DNA of 59,210 bases from assembly GCA_000585075.1 (NCBI GenBank), contig JEMY01000028.1, positions 1-59,210 on the forward strand. Reading direction: 5' to 3'. This DNA comes from Candidatus Accumulibacter regalis (GTDB lineage: Bacteria; Pseudomonadota; Gammaproteobacteria; Burkholderiales; Rhodocyclaceae). Positions 1 to 9,148 of the stretch are shown in pieces; positions within the stretch are counted from its first letter, which is position 1, and each line of letters starts with the position of its first letter. The translations under genes were made by a program, and so were the position numbers. Below the pieces are notes generated by a model. That model worked only from the letters and a program-made list of their open reading frames with translations, was not told the DNA's origin and did no database searches.

Positions 1-909
1 AGCAGCCACGGCGCCACCCACGCCCGTCGCGGCGGCGCCGATGGCGACGGCCGTGCCGGCAGCGCCGACAGCAGCACCGGCCATTGCGCCAGCGCCGAGC
101 TGCGGCGCACCGGACACGAGGCCCGTGGCGATGCCGGGGCCGAAGATCCCGAGCGCCAGCAAGGTGAGCGAGGCCAGCATGATGACCAGCGCGTGGTCGA
201 TAGACGGCTCGGCGGGATGGACTTGGAACTGAGCGAACAAGCCCGAGCCGATACCGACGATCACGGCCAGCACCAGAACCTTGACGCCGGAGGCCACCAC
301 GTTGCCCAAGACCTTTTCGGCGAGGAACGCGGTCTTGTTCCAGAGCGCGAATGGCACCAGCACGAATCCGGCGAGCGTGGTCAGCTTGAACTCGATCAGC
401 GTGATGAACAGTTGGATCGCCAGCACGAAGAAGCACAAGACCACGACCAGCCACGCGAGGAACATCACCACGATGGGGTCGAGGTTCACGAACACTTCGG
501 GAAAGCCCGCCATCTCGCCGATCTGCTCCAGAATCGGCGCCCCGGCGTCGATGCCGGTTTTCGCCAACCGGCCCGGCTGCAGGAAGTTTTCCATCGTGAT
601 GGCCGAGCCGGTGGCGGTGATGCCCAATCCCGCAAACGAGCGGAACACGATGCTGGCCAGCCAGTTGAAGTTATTGATGATGTAGGCGAAGGCACCGACG
701 TAGAGCACCTTGCGCAGCAGCTTGGCGATCACGTCCTCGCCCTGGCCGGTGGCATGGCTCATGGCCCAATACAGGCCGGCGATCGTCATGTCGATGACGA
801 TCAGCGTGGCCGTGAGGAACGCCACTTCGCCCCGCAGCAGCCCGAAACCCGAGTCGATATAAGCGGCAAAGGTGTTGAGAAATTGGTCGATGATGGTCAC
901 GTCATTCAT
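1..909 (-). CDS. trbL: TrbL, inner-membrane conjugal transfer protein (partial)
   Basis: The reading frame starts at 909 with residues MNDVTIIDQFLNTF and stays open to the window edge, so the C-terminus is missing. TrbL/VirB6-type proteins form the polytopic inner-membrane part of the mating-pair channel. Several hydrophobic segments are visible, for example around the stretch AWLVVVLCFFVLAIQLFI, followed by a Gly/Ala-rich region (AGAMAGAAVGAAG) typical of the TrbL tail. The start codon overlaps the stop of trbK by ATGA, so translation is probably coupled. Its place directly after trbJ and trbK matches the Tn4371/RP4 order. Seen: frame, hydrophobicity and gene order. Function comes from the family. 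Confidence 0.9.
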   Translation of the reverse strand, partial: MNDVTIIDQFLNTFAAYIDSGFGLLRGEVAFLTATLIVIDMTIAGLYWAMSHATGQGEDVIAKLLRKVLYVGAFAYIINNFNWLASIVFRSFAGLGITATGSAITMENFLQPGRLAKTGIDAGAPILEQIGEMAGFPEVFVNLDPIVVMFLAWLVVVLCFFVLAIQLFITLIEFKLTTLAGFVLVPFALWNKTAFLAEKVLGNVVASGVKVLVLAVIVGIGSGLFAQFQVHPAEPSIDHALVIMLASLTLLALGIFGPGIATGLVSGAPQLGAGAMAGAAVGAAGTAVAIGAAATGVGGAVAA

Positions 910-1238
910 GGCGTGTCCTCCGGTTCGGCGGGAACGGCCGGCGCCATGCCATCGGCCGGTTCATCGAAGCTCGGCGGGATCGGCGGCAGGTCGGCCAAGG
1001 TCTGGTATTCATCCGGCCCAGCCTGGCCGGAGAAGAAGCGCCGCCGGAAGGCTTCGGCGGCGGCGCGGCAAGCGTCCTCGCCCGCGGCCTGCCGGTCTGC
1101 CGCGCATTGCGCGCGCAATGCCTTCAGCCGCACGGGATCGGCGGCCAGAGCATCGGCAAGGTTGTCGGCCGGCTGCTTGCCGCAAGCGTCCAGCAGCACG
1201 ACAAGCACCACAACAGACGGGGCGAGGACGCATCGCAT
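906..1238 (-). CDS. trbK: TrbK/EexN-like entry-exclusion lipoprotein
   Basis: This protein of 110 residues starts with a short hydrophobic signal and a lipobox-like LLDAC, so it is probably a lipoprotein anchored in the membrane. Mature residues contain a helical ALAADPVRLKALRAQC block with spaced cysteines. The same pattern occurs in the second small lipoprotein at 8870-9148. Proteins of this kind reduce entry of a second copy of the same element into the cell. The gene sits between trbJ and trbL, as trbK does in P-type transfer regions, and its stop overlaps the trbL start. The assignment rests on position, lipobox and the shared motif; exclusion activity is inferred. Confidence 0.75.
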   Translation of the reverse strand: MRCVLAPSVVVLVVLLDACGKQPADNLADALAADPVRLKALRAQCAADRQAAGEDACRAAAEAFRRRFFSGQAGPDEYQTLADLPPIPPSFDEPADGMAPAVPAEPEDTP

Positions 1239-1250
1239 GGCGGCCTCCCG

Positions 1251-1976
1251 TCAGTTGCCGTAGAAGTTCACTGACTGGGGCGTGTACGGCGTGCCTTCGC
1301 CCAGGAAACGCCGCCGCACTTCGCGGGCGCGCTCCGTGGCTGCCGCCTGCCGCGCCAGCTCCAGCGACGCCGCCCGGTCTTGCGTGATCTGGAGCCGCTG
1401 CGATTGGATCGACTGCTTGGCCTGCAAGGCCAGCAACTGATTCATGGCCTGCATCGCCTGCAACGCACCTTCGGCCGACTGGCTCTTGCCAACGAGATCG
1501 GCCAGCACGCTTTCGTCTTCGCCCAGGTTCTGTGACACCTGCGCCTGCATCTGCATGGTGGTCTGCAAGCCGTGGAGCGTGTTCCGCCAACGCTCCTGCG
1601 CATCGCGGTACATCTGGTCGCCGCTGACGGTCGCGGCGTATTGCTCCGGGTACAGGCGCGCGAACTCCCGATCAAGATTCGTCACGTCGTAGGCCAAGCC
1701 CCTGGCCTGGGCGATCAGTCGCTCGGTCGTTGCCAGGTTGGCGCGCAACTGGCCGACCACGCTGGACGGCAGACTGGCGAGGTTGCGCGCCTGGTTCATC
1801 AGCATCTGCGCTTCGTTCTGGAGCTGCTGGATCTGGTTGTTGATCTGCTCCAGCGTGCGGATCGCGGTCAGCGTGTTCTGCACGAGGTTCGTGGGATCGA
1901 CCACGACCCATTGCGCATGGGCGGTGGCGGTGCAAAGCATGGCCGCGACGGCGGCGGCGATAAGACGCTTCTTCAT
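1251..1976 (-). CDS. trbJ: TrbJ, periplasmic conjugal transfer protein
   Basis: The 241-residue product begins MKKRLIAAAVAAMLCTATAHA, a clear Sec signal peptide cleaved near AHA-QW. The mature protein is Gln-rich and strongly helical (LEQINNQIQQLQNEAQMLMNQ), like the VirB5-like TrbJ family that acts at the pilus or in the periplasm. I chose the start at 1976 because it opens the signal peptide and overlaps the trbE stop by ATGA. A longer frame going upstream to 2060 lies inside trbE and is not needed. It is followed after 12 bases by trbK. Confidence 0.9.
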   Translation of the reverse strand: MKKRLIAAAVAAMLCTATAHAQWVVVDPTNLVQNTLTAIRTLEQINNQIQQLQNEAQMLMNQARNLASLPSSVVGQLRANLATTERLIAQARGLAYDVTNLDREFARLYPEQYAATVSGDQMYRDAQERWRNTLHGLQTTMQMQAQVSQNLGEDESVLADLVGKSQSAEGALQAMQAMNQLLALQAKQSIQSQRLQITQDRAASLELARQAAATERAREVRRRFLGEGTPYTPQSVNFYGN

Positions 1977-4432
1977 GACAGGCTCTCCTGGGGGTGGTCG
2001 GTGGTACGGAGGGAACCCGGCGCAAGGCCGGGGAATGAGGGCAGCAGGTCGGCCGCCCAATCGAGGCCGCGATGGCGCAGCCAGGCGCCCGCGAAGCCGG
2101 GTGCGCCAGCGTCCAGCAGCACGCGGTCTATGTCGCGCTGGTCTTGCGGCGTAGAAGCGCCCGCAAACGCCAGCGTCGCCGACCCCAAGTCGAGGTCGAA
2201 CAGGCGGTTGCCGAGGCGGGATTGGTAGTAGTAGTCGCGCTTGGGCTGCGCGGTGGCGACGATTTCGATCTGCCGGCTGTTGAGGCCGAAGCCCTGATAG
2301 ATCGTGCGAATCTGCGGCTCGGTCGCCTGCGGGTTCGGCAGGAAGATGCGGATGGCGCAGCTTTCGATGATCGCGGACGCGATGCTGGAGTTCTGGATGT
2401 CAGCGAGGCTCTGCGTGGCGAAGATGACGCTGACGTTCTTCTTGCGCAGCGTCTTGAGCCACTGGCGGATACGCGCGGCGAACATCGGGTCGTCCAGGAA
2501 CAGCCAGGACTCATCGAGAATCAGCAGGGTCGGTGCGCCGTCGAAACGCTCATCGAAGCGCGCGAACAGATAGCCCAGAACCGACCGCACGGCGGCCGGG
2601 CTGGCCATCAATTCCTCCATCTCGAAACACTGCACGTCGGCCGTACCCAGCCGGTCGTGGTCGGCGTCCAGCAGCTTGCCGTGCGCGCCACCGAGCACGT
2701 AGGGCGCGAGTGCCTGGCGCAGCGCGTTCGATTGCAGCAGCACCGACAGGCCGGTCATCGTGCGCTGCTCCAGCGGCGCACCGACAAGGCTGCCCAGCGC
2801 CGACCAGATGGCCGCCTTCTCGTCGGGTCCGACCGCCACGCCTTCATGCAGCAGCCGGCCTTCCACCCATTCGGCCGCCCAGGTGCGATAGCCATCGCGG
2901 TCGATGCGCGCGAGCGGCTGGAACGCGATGCCGCCATCGACACCCAGGTCGTAGTGCTCGCCGCCCAGCCCGAGGATCGTGGCGCGCATCGAGCGCCCCA
3001 TGTCGAATGCGAAGATGCGCGAACGCGGATAGCGGCGAAACTGCATCGCCAACACGGCTAGAAATGCGGATTTGCCCATGCCGGTCGGGCCGACCACGGC
3101 CATGTGCCCCACGTCGCCGATGTGCGTAACAAATCGGAATGGCGTGGCGCCATCGGTGCGGGTGACGATGGCCGGCGGGCCGTCGAGGTGTTCGTTCTTC
3201 TCCGGGCCAGCCCATACCGCCGACAGCGGCATCATGTGCGCCAGGTTCAGCGTCGAGACGATGGGCTGCCGGACATTGGCATAGGCGTTGCCGGGAATGG
3301 ACGACAGCCACGCATCCACGGCGTTGAGCGTTTCGGGGATGGTGACGAAGCCCCGGCCTTGGATGACGCGCTCCACCATACGCAGCTTCTCGTCGGCCAC
3401 GGCCGGGTCGGCATCGAGCACCGTCACCGTGGCGGTGAGGTAGCCGAAGGCGACTTGATCACTGCCCAGCTCCTGCAAGGCTGCATCGGCGTCGGCGGCT
3501 TTGTTGCTGGCGTCGGTATCGACCAGCGGGCTTTCCTGCTGGAAGATCGTTTCGCGCAGCAGCGCGATGACATTCTTGCGCTTGGCGAACCACTGGCGGC
3601 GCAGGCGTCCCAACTCCCGTTCCGCCTCGGCTTTGTCGAGGCAGAGAAAGCGCGTGCTCCAGCGGTACGCAAAACCGAGGCGGTTGAGGTCGTCCAGAAT
3701 CCCCGGCCAGGTCGAGGTCGGGAAGCCCCGCACCGACACCACGCGCAGGTGCTGGTCGCCAAGCATGGGCGCCAGGCCGCCGACCAGCGCGGAATCGGCC
3801 AGCAGCGCGTCGATGTGGAACGGCACTTCGGGCACGCCCACGCGATAGCGCCGCGTCGAGATAGTCGCGTGCAGGTAGGTCAGCGTCTGCGCGTCATCGA
3901 GCCAGTCAATTTCCGGCATCACGCCGTCGAGCAGGTCAAAGACGCGATCCGTTTCCGCGACGAAGGCTTGCAACCGCTCGCGCCAGTCCACGCCATTCGT
4001 CGGCGTGTTCTCGTAGAGCATCTTGGCTGCACGAGCGCGGGATTCTTCGGGTGGCAGGTACACCAGCGTCAGGTGATAGCCGCTCTCGAAGTGGCTGCCC
4101 GAATCCTCAAAGGTGGCGCGGCGTTCCTCGTCCACCAGCCACGACAGCGGCTCGGGAAACGCCGAGTGCGGATAGTCGGCAGCGGGCCGGCGCTCGGCTT
4201 CGATGAACAGCGCCCAGCCCGATCCCATGCGACGCAGCGCATTGTTCAATCGCGCCGACGTGGCGATCAGCTCGCCCTGCGTCGCGCTGTCAAGATCAGG
4301 CCCGCGAAAGCGCGCCGTGCGCTGGAAACTGCCGTCCTTGTTCAAGACGACGCCCGGCGCGACCAGTCCGGCCCAGGGCAGCCAATCGGCGAGTAGGGCC
4401 GGGCGCTGGCGGTATTCGGCGAGGTTCAACAT
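1973..4432 (-). CDS. trbE: TrbE, VirB4-type ATPase of the mating channel
   Basis: At 819 residues this has the normal length for TrbE/VirB4, the large cytoplasmic ATPase that powers pilus assembly and substrate transfer. It starts MLNLAEYRQRPALLADWLPW. The CagE/TrbE/VirB N-terminal domain precedes a P-loop, GPTGMGKSAFL, near residue 450 and a Walker B, LLILDESWLFLDD, near residue 645. Downstream RKKNVSVIFATQSLADI is the usual motif III region. It lies 15 bases after trbD and overlaps trbJ by 4 bases, so it belongs to one transfer operon. There is no sign of decay. Confidence 0.96.
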   Translation of the reverse strand: MLNLAEYRQRPALLADWLPWAGLVAPGVVLNKDGSFQRTARFRGPDLDSATQGELIATSARLNNALRRMGSGWALFIEAERRPAADYPHSAFPEPLSWLVDEERRATFEDSGSHFESGYHLTLVYLPPEESRARAAKMLYENTPTNGVDWRERLQAFVAETDRVFDLLDGVMPEIDWLDDAQTLTYLHATISTRRYRVGVPEVPFHIDALLADSALVGGLAPMLGDQHLRVVSVRGFPTSTWPGILDDLNRLGFAYRWSTRFLCLDKAEAERELGRLRRQWFAKRKNVIALLRETIFQQESPLVDTDASNKAADADAALQELGSDQVAFGYLTATVTVLDADPAVADEKLRMVERVIQGRGFVTIPETLNAVDAWLSSIPGNAYANVRQPIVSTLNLAHMMPLSAVWAGPEKNEHLDGPPAIVTRTDGATPFRFVTHIGDVGHMAVVGPTGMGKSAFLAVLAMQFRRYPRSRIFAFDMGRSMRATILGLGGEHYDLGVDGGIAFQPLARIDRDGYRTWAAEWVEGRLLHEGVAVGPDEKAAIWSALGSLVGAPLEQRTMTGLSVLLQSNALRQALAPYVLGGAHGKLLDADHDRLGTADVQCFEMEELMASPAAVRSVLGYLFARFDERFDGAPTLLILDESWLFLDDPMFAARIRQWLKTLRKKNVSVIFATQSLADIQNSSIASAIIESCAIRIFLPNPQATEPQIRTIYQGFGLNSRQIEIVATAQPKRDYYYQSRLGNRLFDLDLGSATLAFAGASTPQDQRDIDRVLLDAGAPGFAGAWLRHRGLDWAADLLPSFPGLAPGSLRTTDHPQESLS

Positions 4433-4447
4433 CGCGGCGTCCTCTCC

Positions 4448-4720
4448 TTACACGTCCAGCAGCGGGCGAAGCTTGATGTGCCGCGCAAAGACCTGCATGA
4501 ACTGCGGATCGACGCGCGCGCCCCATACCGCCAGCGAATGGCCGACGATCCAGAGCACCACGCCCGGAATCCACAGTTGCAGACCCAGGCCCACGGCGGC
4601 GGCCAGCGTGCCGTTGGCAATCGCCACGGTGCGCGGCGCACCGCCCAGCAGGATCGGCTCGGTCAGCGAGCGATGCAGCGGCACTTCAAACCCGGCCGCG
4701 AAAGCATCCGGGGCACTCAT
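4448..4720 (-). CDS. trbD: TrbD, small inner-membrane transfer protein (VirB3-like)
   Basis: This 90-residue protein begins MSAPDAFAAGFEVPLHRSLT and carries one or two hydrophobic segments (LAAAVGLGLQLWIPGVVLWI). Size, the HRSLTEPILLGGAPR motif and position between trbC and trbE are typical of TrbD/VirB3, a membrane partner of the TrbE ATPase. I set the start at 4720 because it overlaps the trbC stop by four bases (ATGA); the frame is open further upstream but lies inside trbC and trbB. Confidence 0.9.
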   Translation of the reverse strand: MSAPDAFAAGFEVPLHRSLTEPILLGGAPRTVAIANGTLAAAVGLGLQLWIPGVVLWIVGHSLAVWGARVDPQFMQVFARHIKLRPLLDV

Positions 4721-5103
4721 ACGACGGCCCCGCCGGAGAAGCTGAAGAACGACAGGAAGAAGCTCGAAGCCGCGAAGGCGATGGTCAGGCCGAACACGAT
4801 CTGGATCAGCTTGCGGAAACCGCCCGACGTATCGCCAAAGGCCAGCGCCAAGCCCGTGGCGATGATGATGATGACCGCCACGATGCGCGCCACAGGCCCC
4901 TGGATGGATTCGAGGATGGATTGCAGCGGGCCTTCCCAGGGCATCGAGGAACCGGCGGCCTGGGCGGTGCCGGCCAGGAACAGCAGCAGCGCGGCCAGCA
5001 GCAGTCCTTTCCCCGCAGGACGGGCCAGGCTGCGCAGCCGCGCAAGGCTGGACAGGTGGAGAAGCGGATTTACGGAAATACGGAAAGCATGGGCGTGCGT
5101 CAT
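4717..5103 (-). CDS. trbC: TrbC, conjugative pilin precursor
   Basis: The 128-residue product has a long N-terminal basic part, then a hydrophobic signal (LLLAALLLFLAGTAQAAG) with a likely cleavage at AQA-AG. Two further hydrophobic stretches follow (IVAVIIIIATGLALAFG and GLTIAFAASSFFLSFFSF). This is the TrbC/VirB2 layout, the pilin that is trimmed and, in RP4, cyclised by TraF; a TraF-type peptidase is present at 26950-27546. The start at 5103 overlaps the trbB stop by ATGA. A longer frame upstream is a shadow of trbB. Confidence 0.9.
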   Translation of the reverse strand: MTHAHAFRISVNPLLHLSSLARLRSLARPAGKGLLLAALLLFLAGTAQAAGSSMPWEGPLQSILESIQGPVARIVAVIIIIATGLALAFGDTSGGFRKLIQIVFGLTIAFAASSFFLSFFSFSGGAVV

Positions 5104-6170
5104 TGCAGTTCTCCAGAGAGATTGAGGGACGGGGATGAGGAAGTCGCCGCAGCGGATGCGGCATCGGGAACTGGCGATAGCTCGGGAAGCGGCGTGTCCA
5201 TCGCATCCGCCAGTTGGTAGCCCACGCCGTCGAAGCCGATGACGCAGGCGATGCTCTCGATGCGGCGCTTGCGCCCACGCCCGGCGATATAGATCACTAC
5301 GTTGACCGCCTCGGCGATCAGCGCACGCGGCGGGTTCACGGCCACTTCGAGAATCAGTTGCTCCAGGCGCAGCAGCGCGCCGAGCGCGGAGCCGGCATGG
5401 ATCGTGGCGATGCCGCCGGGGTGGCCGGTGCCCCACACCTTGATGAGATCCAGCGCCTCGGCGCCGCGCACCTCGCCGACGACGACACGATCCGGCCGCA
5501 GGCGCATTGACGAGCGCACCAGCTCGGTCATGGACACCACGCCGGCGCGCGTGCGCAGCGGCACGTGGTCGCGGGCCGCACATTGCAGCTCCACCGTGTC
5601 TTCGAGCACCAGCACGCGGTCGCCCGTGGCGGCGATCTCGGCCAGCAGCGCGTTGGCCAAGGTTGTCTTGCCGCTGCTGGTGGCGCCGGCGATCAGGATG
5701 TTCTGCCGCTCGCCCACGGCGCGAACGAGAAAGCCCGCCTGGGCGCTGGTCATCATCCCGTCGATGACGTACCGCTCCAGCGGGATCACGCCGATGGCCC
5801 GCTTGCGCAACGCGAAGGCCGGCCCCGGCGCGGCCGGCGGCAAGATCCCCTCGAAGCGTTCTCCCGTTTCGGGCAACTCGGCGGACAACAGCGGTCGGCC
5901 GCGATGCACCTCCGCGCCGACGTGGGCCGCGACCAAGCGGATGATGCGTTCCCCATCGGCCTCGGACAGCTCCACGCTCATCGGCGCGCGCCCACTGGAA
6001 AGCCGATCCACCCAAAGGGTGCGATCGGGATTCAGCATCACCTCCACCACGTCCGGGTCTTCGAGCGCGGTGGCGATCAGCGGCCCCATCGCCGTGCGCA
6101 GCATCTGGATACGCCGGTCGAGCGATGTGGCGGTCATGGACTGCCCTTCAGTGGAAATGCGGGCGCTCAT
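5100..6170 (-). CDS. trbB: TrbB, VirB11-type traffic ATPase
   Basis: A 356-residue secretion ATPase of the VirB11/PilT family, which forms a hexamer at the base of the transfer channel. It has the P-loop GATSSGKTTLANALL near residue 160, the Asp box VLVLEDTVEL, a Walker B in RPDRVVVGEVRGAEALD and the His box GGIATIHAGS. It is the first of the trb genes. Its start lies inside the end of the CopG-like gene (four-base overlap), so traG, the CopG-like gene and trbB to trbL look like one transcript. Confidence 0.96.
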   Translation of the reverse strand: MSARISTEGQSMTATSLDRRIQMLRTAMGPLIATALEDPDVVEVMLNPDRTLWVDRLSSGRAPMSVELSEADGERIIRLVAAHVGAEVHRGRPLLSAELPETGERFEGILPPAAPGPAFALRKRAIGVIPLERYVIDGMMTSAQAGFLVRAVGERQNILIAGATSSGKTTLANALLAEIAATGDRVLVLEDTVELQCAARDHVPLRTRAGVVSMTELVRSSMRLRPDRVVVGEVRGAEALDLIKVWGTGHPGGIATIHAGSALGALLRLEQLILEVAVNPPRALIAEAVNVVIYIAGRGRKRRIESIACVIGFDGVGYQLADAMDTPLPELSPVPDAASAAATSSSPSLNLSGELQ

Positions 6171-6631
6171 GACGCACGCTCCCGCGCTTGCGCGGCCGCC
6201 GCCGCGTCCTCCATCCGCATCGGGTCGGGGTGCAGTTCCTCCACCACGTCGCGCACCAGGCTTCGTCCGCGCAACAGATGGCGGCCCAACTGTTCAACGA
6301 ACTGCTCAAAGCGTGCTTTGCCGTGGGCGCGGGCGGCCTCTTGGTGCGCCTCGGGAACCGGTGTGCTGACCGTGAGGTAGTAGCGAATGAACAGCGCCAG
6401 CGTCTCGATCTGGATGTTCTGGTCACGCTCAAGGCGATCGGCTTGGCGCGACAGGCGATCCAGCCGCTTGGCGATGGCCGCCTCGCGCTGGTCGGCGGCA
6501 TCGGGCGACAGCCACGATGCGAGCGCCGCCGCGACGATGGACGACTTGGACACGCCTTTCTTGGCGGCCAGCTCGTCCAGGCGCTTGGCGTGCTCGTGTT
6601 GGATGAACAGATTGAGGCGGTAGTGACTCAT
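6167..6631 (-). CDS. CopG-like ribbon-helix-helix regulator in the transfer operon
   Basis: The 154-residue protein starts MSHYRLNLFIQHEHAKRLDE and continues KKGVSKSSIVAAAL, a ribbon-helix-helix pattern like CopG/MetJ DNA-binding proteins. The rest is helical with many charged residues (RLDRLSRQADRLERDQ), perhaps for oligomer formation. It is always found between traG and trbB in Tn4371-type elements. It overlaps both neighbours by four bases. It may control the tra/trb operon or help TraG at the relaxosome; the sequence does not decide between these. Confidence 0.82.
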   Translation of the reverse strand: MSHYRLNLFIQHEHAKRLDELAAKKGVSKSSIVAAALASWLSPDAADQREAAIAKRLDRLSRQADRLERDQNIQIETLALFIRYYLTVSTPVPEAHQEAARAHGKARFEQFVEQLGRHLLRGRSLVRDVVEELHPDPMRMEDAAAAAQARERAS

Positions 6632-8634
6632 AGCTCGATTCCGTCGTTAGGGTCGAGGGAGGCCAGCCGGGCCGTGCGTTGCATGGCCGGATCAAGCTGG
6701 CGAGGAAGGGGAAGCGGCAGGTCGTCGTCATCGAGCAGCCCAAGGTCGGCCGCGGGCGCGGCCAGCTCGGGGTCGTAGGCGACGGTTTCGGAAAGCTCGG
6801 GCTGGCGGCGCGGGCCGCCGTCGTCGGCCGAAGCCGAGTTCTCCAGGCCATCGGAGGATGCCGTGGCCGGTGCAGCGGGCACGGAAGGAATCGCCAGCCC
6901 GCTCCAGTCGTCGGGCCGCGACGGCGGCGCGTCTGCGTACTGCCCGTCCGCCAGCGTGGGCGGTGGCAGCACGCGACGCTTGAAATTGGCGTCCGCGTAG
7001 TAGCGCAGCTTCTTCGCCTTGATCGGCGCCACGCTGGACACCATCACCACGGCCTCGTCAGGCGGAAGCTGCATGACTTCGCCCGGCGTCAGCAGCGGGC
7101 GCGCGGTTTCCTGGCGCGACACCATCAGGTGGCCCAGCCACGGCGCGAGCCGGTGGCCCGCGTAGTTGCGCTGGGCGCGCAGTTCGGTGGCCGTGCCCAG
7201 CGTCTCGGAGATTCGTTTGGCGGTGCGCTCGTCGTTCGTGGCGAACGTCACGCGCACATGGCAGTTGTCGAGGATGGAGTGGTTTTGCCCATACGCCTTG
7301 TCGATCTGGTTGAGCGACTGCGCGATGAGGAAGCTGCGGATGCCGTAGCCCGCCATGAAGGCCAGCGCCGTCTCGAAGAAGTCCAGGCGCCCCAGCGCCG
7401 GGAACTCATCGAGCATCAGCAGCAGCTTGTGGCGGCGCTCGATGCCATCGGAGCCATCGAGAGATTCGGTGAGGCGCCGTCCGATCTGGTTGAGGATCAG
7501 GCGAATGAGCGGCTTCGTCCGCGAAATGTCCGAAGGTGGCACCACCAGGTACAGCGACACCGGATGCTCGGCTGCGATCAGGTCGGCGATGCGCCAGTCG
7601 CAGCGCGAGGTGACTTCGGCCACCGTGGGATCGCGGTACAGGCCGAGGAACGACATGGCGGTGCTCAACACGCCGGAACGCTCGTTGTCCGACTTGTTGA
7701 GCACTTCGCGCGCAGCGGAAGCCACTACCGGATGCGGGCCATCGCCGAGGTGCGGCGTGGTCATCATCCGATGCAAGGTCAGCTCGAACGGGCTGGCAGG
7801 ATCGGACAGGAAGTTGGCGACGCCGCGCAGCGTCTTGTCTTCGCCCGCGTAGAGCACATGCAGGATGGCTCCGACCAGCAGCGCGTGAGAGGTCTTTTCC
7901 CAATGGTTGCGCTTCTCCAGCGCACCTTCTGGGTCAACCAGAATGTCGGCGATGTTCTGCACGTCGCGCACCTCATGCGCACCGCGCCGCACCTCCAGCA
8001 GCGGGTTGTAGGCTGCCGACTTCGCATCGGTCGGGTTGAACAGCAGGCAATGGCTGAACCGGCTGCGCCACCCGGCGGTGATGCTCCAGTTCTCTCCCTT
8101 GATGTCATGAATGACGGCCGAAGCCGGCCAGGACAGCAGCGTCGGCACCACGAGGCCCACGCCCTTGCCCGAGCGCGTAGGCGCGAAGGTAAGAACATGT
8201 TCCGGGCCTTCATGCCGCAGGTACTGGCGATCGCGCAGGCCGAGGAACACGCCGGCCGGCTGCGTGAGGCCCGCCTTGCGAATGTCCTGCGCGTTAGCCC
8301 AGCGCGCAGAGCCGTAGGTGGTGACGAGGCGTGCTTGGCGCGAGCGCCAGACCGACATGGTGATGGCAATGCCCACGGCGACCATGCCGCTGGCGCCGGC
8401 AATGGCGCCGCCGGTGTCGAAGACCTCCGGTGCATAGGCGCCGAAAAAGAACCACCACTCAAACAGCTTCCAAGGATGGTAGATCGACGTGCCAAGGAAG
8501 TCGAACCAGGGCGAGCCAAGGCGTACTTGATAGCCGAGGGCCGTTGCTGTCCATTGCGTGGCGCCCCACACGCCGGCGATCACGATGCCGAACACCACGG
8601 CGATCTGACCGAACAGAACGTTCGTCCCTTGCAT
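6628..8634 (-). CDS. traG: TraG/VirD4-type coupling protein
   Basis: This 668-residue ATPase links the relaxase-DNA complex to the mating channel. Two N-terminal membrane segments are visible (IAVVFGIVIAGVWGATQW and ASGMVAVGIAITMSVW). The P-loop is FAPTRSGKGVGLVVP near residue 150 and the Walker B is LLLMLDEFPALGRLDFF. The C-terminal 90 residues are acidic and Pro-rich. It is the first gene of the leftward transfer operon; upstream lies a 235-base gap with a palindrome at 8742-8753. Length and motifs are normal for the family. Confidence 0.96.
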   Translation of the reverse strand: MQGTNVLFGQIAVVFGIVIAGVWGATQWTATALGYQVRLGSPWFDFLGTSIYHPWKLFEWWFFFGAYAPEVFDTGGAIAGASGMVAVGIAITMSVWRSRQARLVTTYGSARWANAQDIRKAGLTQPAGVFLGLRDRQYLRHEGPEHVLTFAPTRSGKGVGLVVPTLLSWPASAVIHDIKGENWSITAGWRSRFSHCLLFNPTDAKSAAYNPLLEVRRGAHEVRDVQNIADILVDPEGALEKRNHWEKTSHALLVGAILHVLYAGEDKTLRGVANFLSDPASPFELTLHRMMTTPHLGDGPHPVVASAAREVLNKSDNERSGVLSTAMSFLGLYRDPTVAEVTSRCDWRIADLIAAEHPVSLYLVVPPSDISRTKPLIRLILNQIGRRLTESLDGSDGIERRHKLLLMLDEFPALGRLDFFETALAFMAGYGIRSFLIAQSLNQIDKAYGQNHSILDNCHVRVTFATNDERTAKRISETLGTATELRAQRNYAGHRLAPWLGHLMVSRQETARPLLTPGEVMQLPPDEAVVMVSSVAPIKAKKLRYYADANFKRRVLPPPTLADGQYADAPPSRPDDWSGLAIPSVPAAPATASSDGLENSASADDGGPRRQPELSETVAYDPELAAPAADLGLLDDDDLPLPLPRQLDPAMQRTARLASLDPNDGIEL

Positions 8635-8741
8635 GACCTGGCCTCCGATTTCCCCTGCGCTGATTCCTCATGGAAAGAGCGGCACAAAGGCGTGCCGCAG
8701 GCGTCAGGATCGGTGCCGGGTCAATGCCGGTCAAAGACCGT

Positions 8742-8753
8742 TTTCAGCTGAAA
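8742..8753. promoter_or_regulatory. 12-base palindrome upstream of traG
   Basis: TTTCAGCTGAAA is a perfect palindrome about 110 bases upstream of the traG start, in the 235-base gap between traG and the EexN gene. It is extended by one base pair on each side with a mismatch. It may be an operator for the transfer operon, for example for the LysR regulator encoded nearby. Nothing else in this gap looks like a gene. Confidence 0.4.
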
Positions 8754-8869
8754 CGTCGACCAAAAAGACAGAATGGGTGCGAGAGAAAACCAAAGAAAAA
8801 CGCCGCAAGCGTGGGTGCATTGCGGCGTATCGAGCAAAAAATTAAGGCGACGCGGCGAACCGCCAACGA

Positions 8870-9148
8870 TCAGAACTTGGGTGATTCCTTCGGCGGTGTG
8901 TACGGTGTTTCGCCGTCGCCATAGAACCGCTTGCGCGTGGCTTCGGCCACACGGTTGCACAGCACGTCGCCTAACCTGGGGCGATCCGTCTTGCATTGCT
9001 GGCGCAGTTCCTTGAGCCGTTCGGGGTTGGCCGCAAGTTCTTCTACCGTTGGAATATTCGCTTCCGAGGTGTTGACCTTCTGAGGCGTTTCGGACTGGCC
9101 GCAGGCAGTCAACGCGGCCACCAACAAGAACGGGATGATCTTCTTCAT
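8870..9148 (-). CDS. EexN-family entry-exclusion lipoprotein, second copy
   Basis: The 92-residue product starts MKKIIPFLLVAALTACGQSE, a classic lipoprotein signal with lipobox LTAC. The mature part has VEELAANPERLKELRQQC and a second conserved cysteine in VLCNRVAEATRKRF, matching the pattern of the trbK product at 906-1238. Family members are linked to entry exclusion or to lipoproteins of conjugative elements. It overlaps the lysR stop by four bases, so the two are probably co-transcribed. Two such genes in one ICE is a noticeable duplication. Confidence 0.78.
   Translation of the reverse strand: MKKIIPFLLVAALTACGQSETPQKVNTSEANIPTVEELAANPERLKELRQQCKTDRPRLGDVLCNRVAEATRKRFYGDGETPYTPPKESPKF

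Noticed and set aside
193-1263. Long + strand open frame of 356 codons
   Set aside because: It is antisense to trbL, trbK and trbJ, which have clear family motifs and overlapping starts. The encoded residues are His/Asp/Gln-rich in the way GC-rich shadows usually are.
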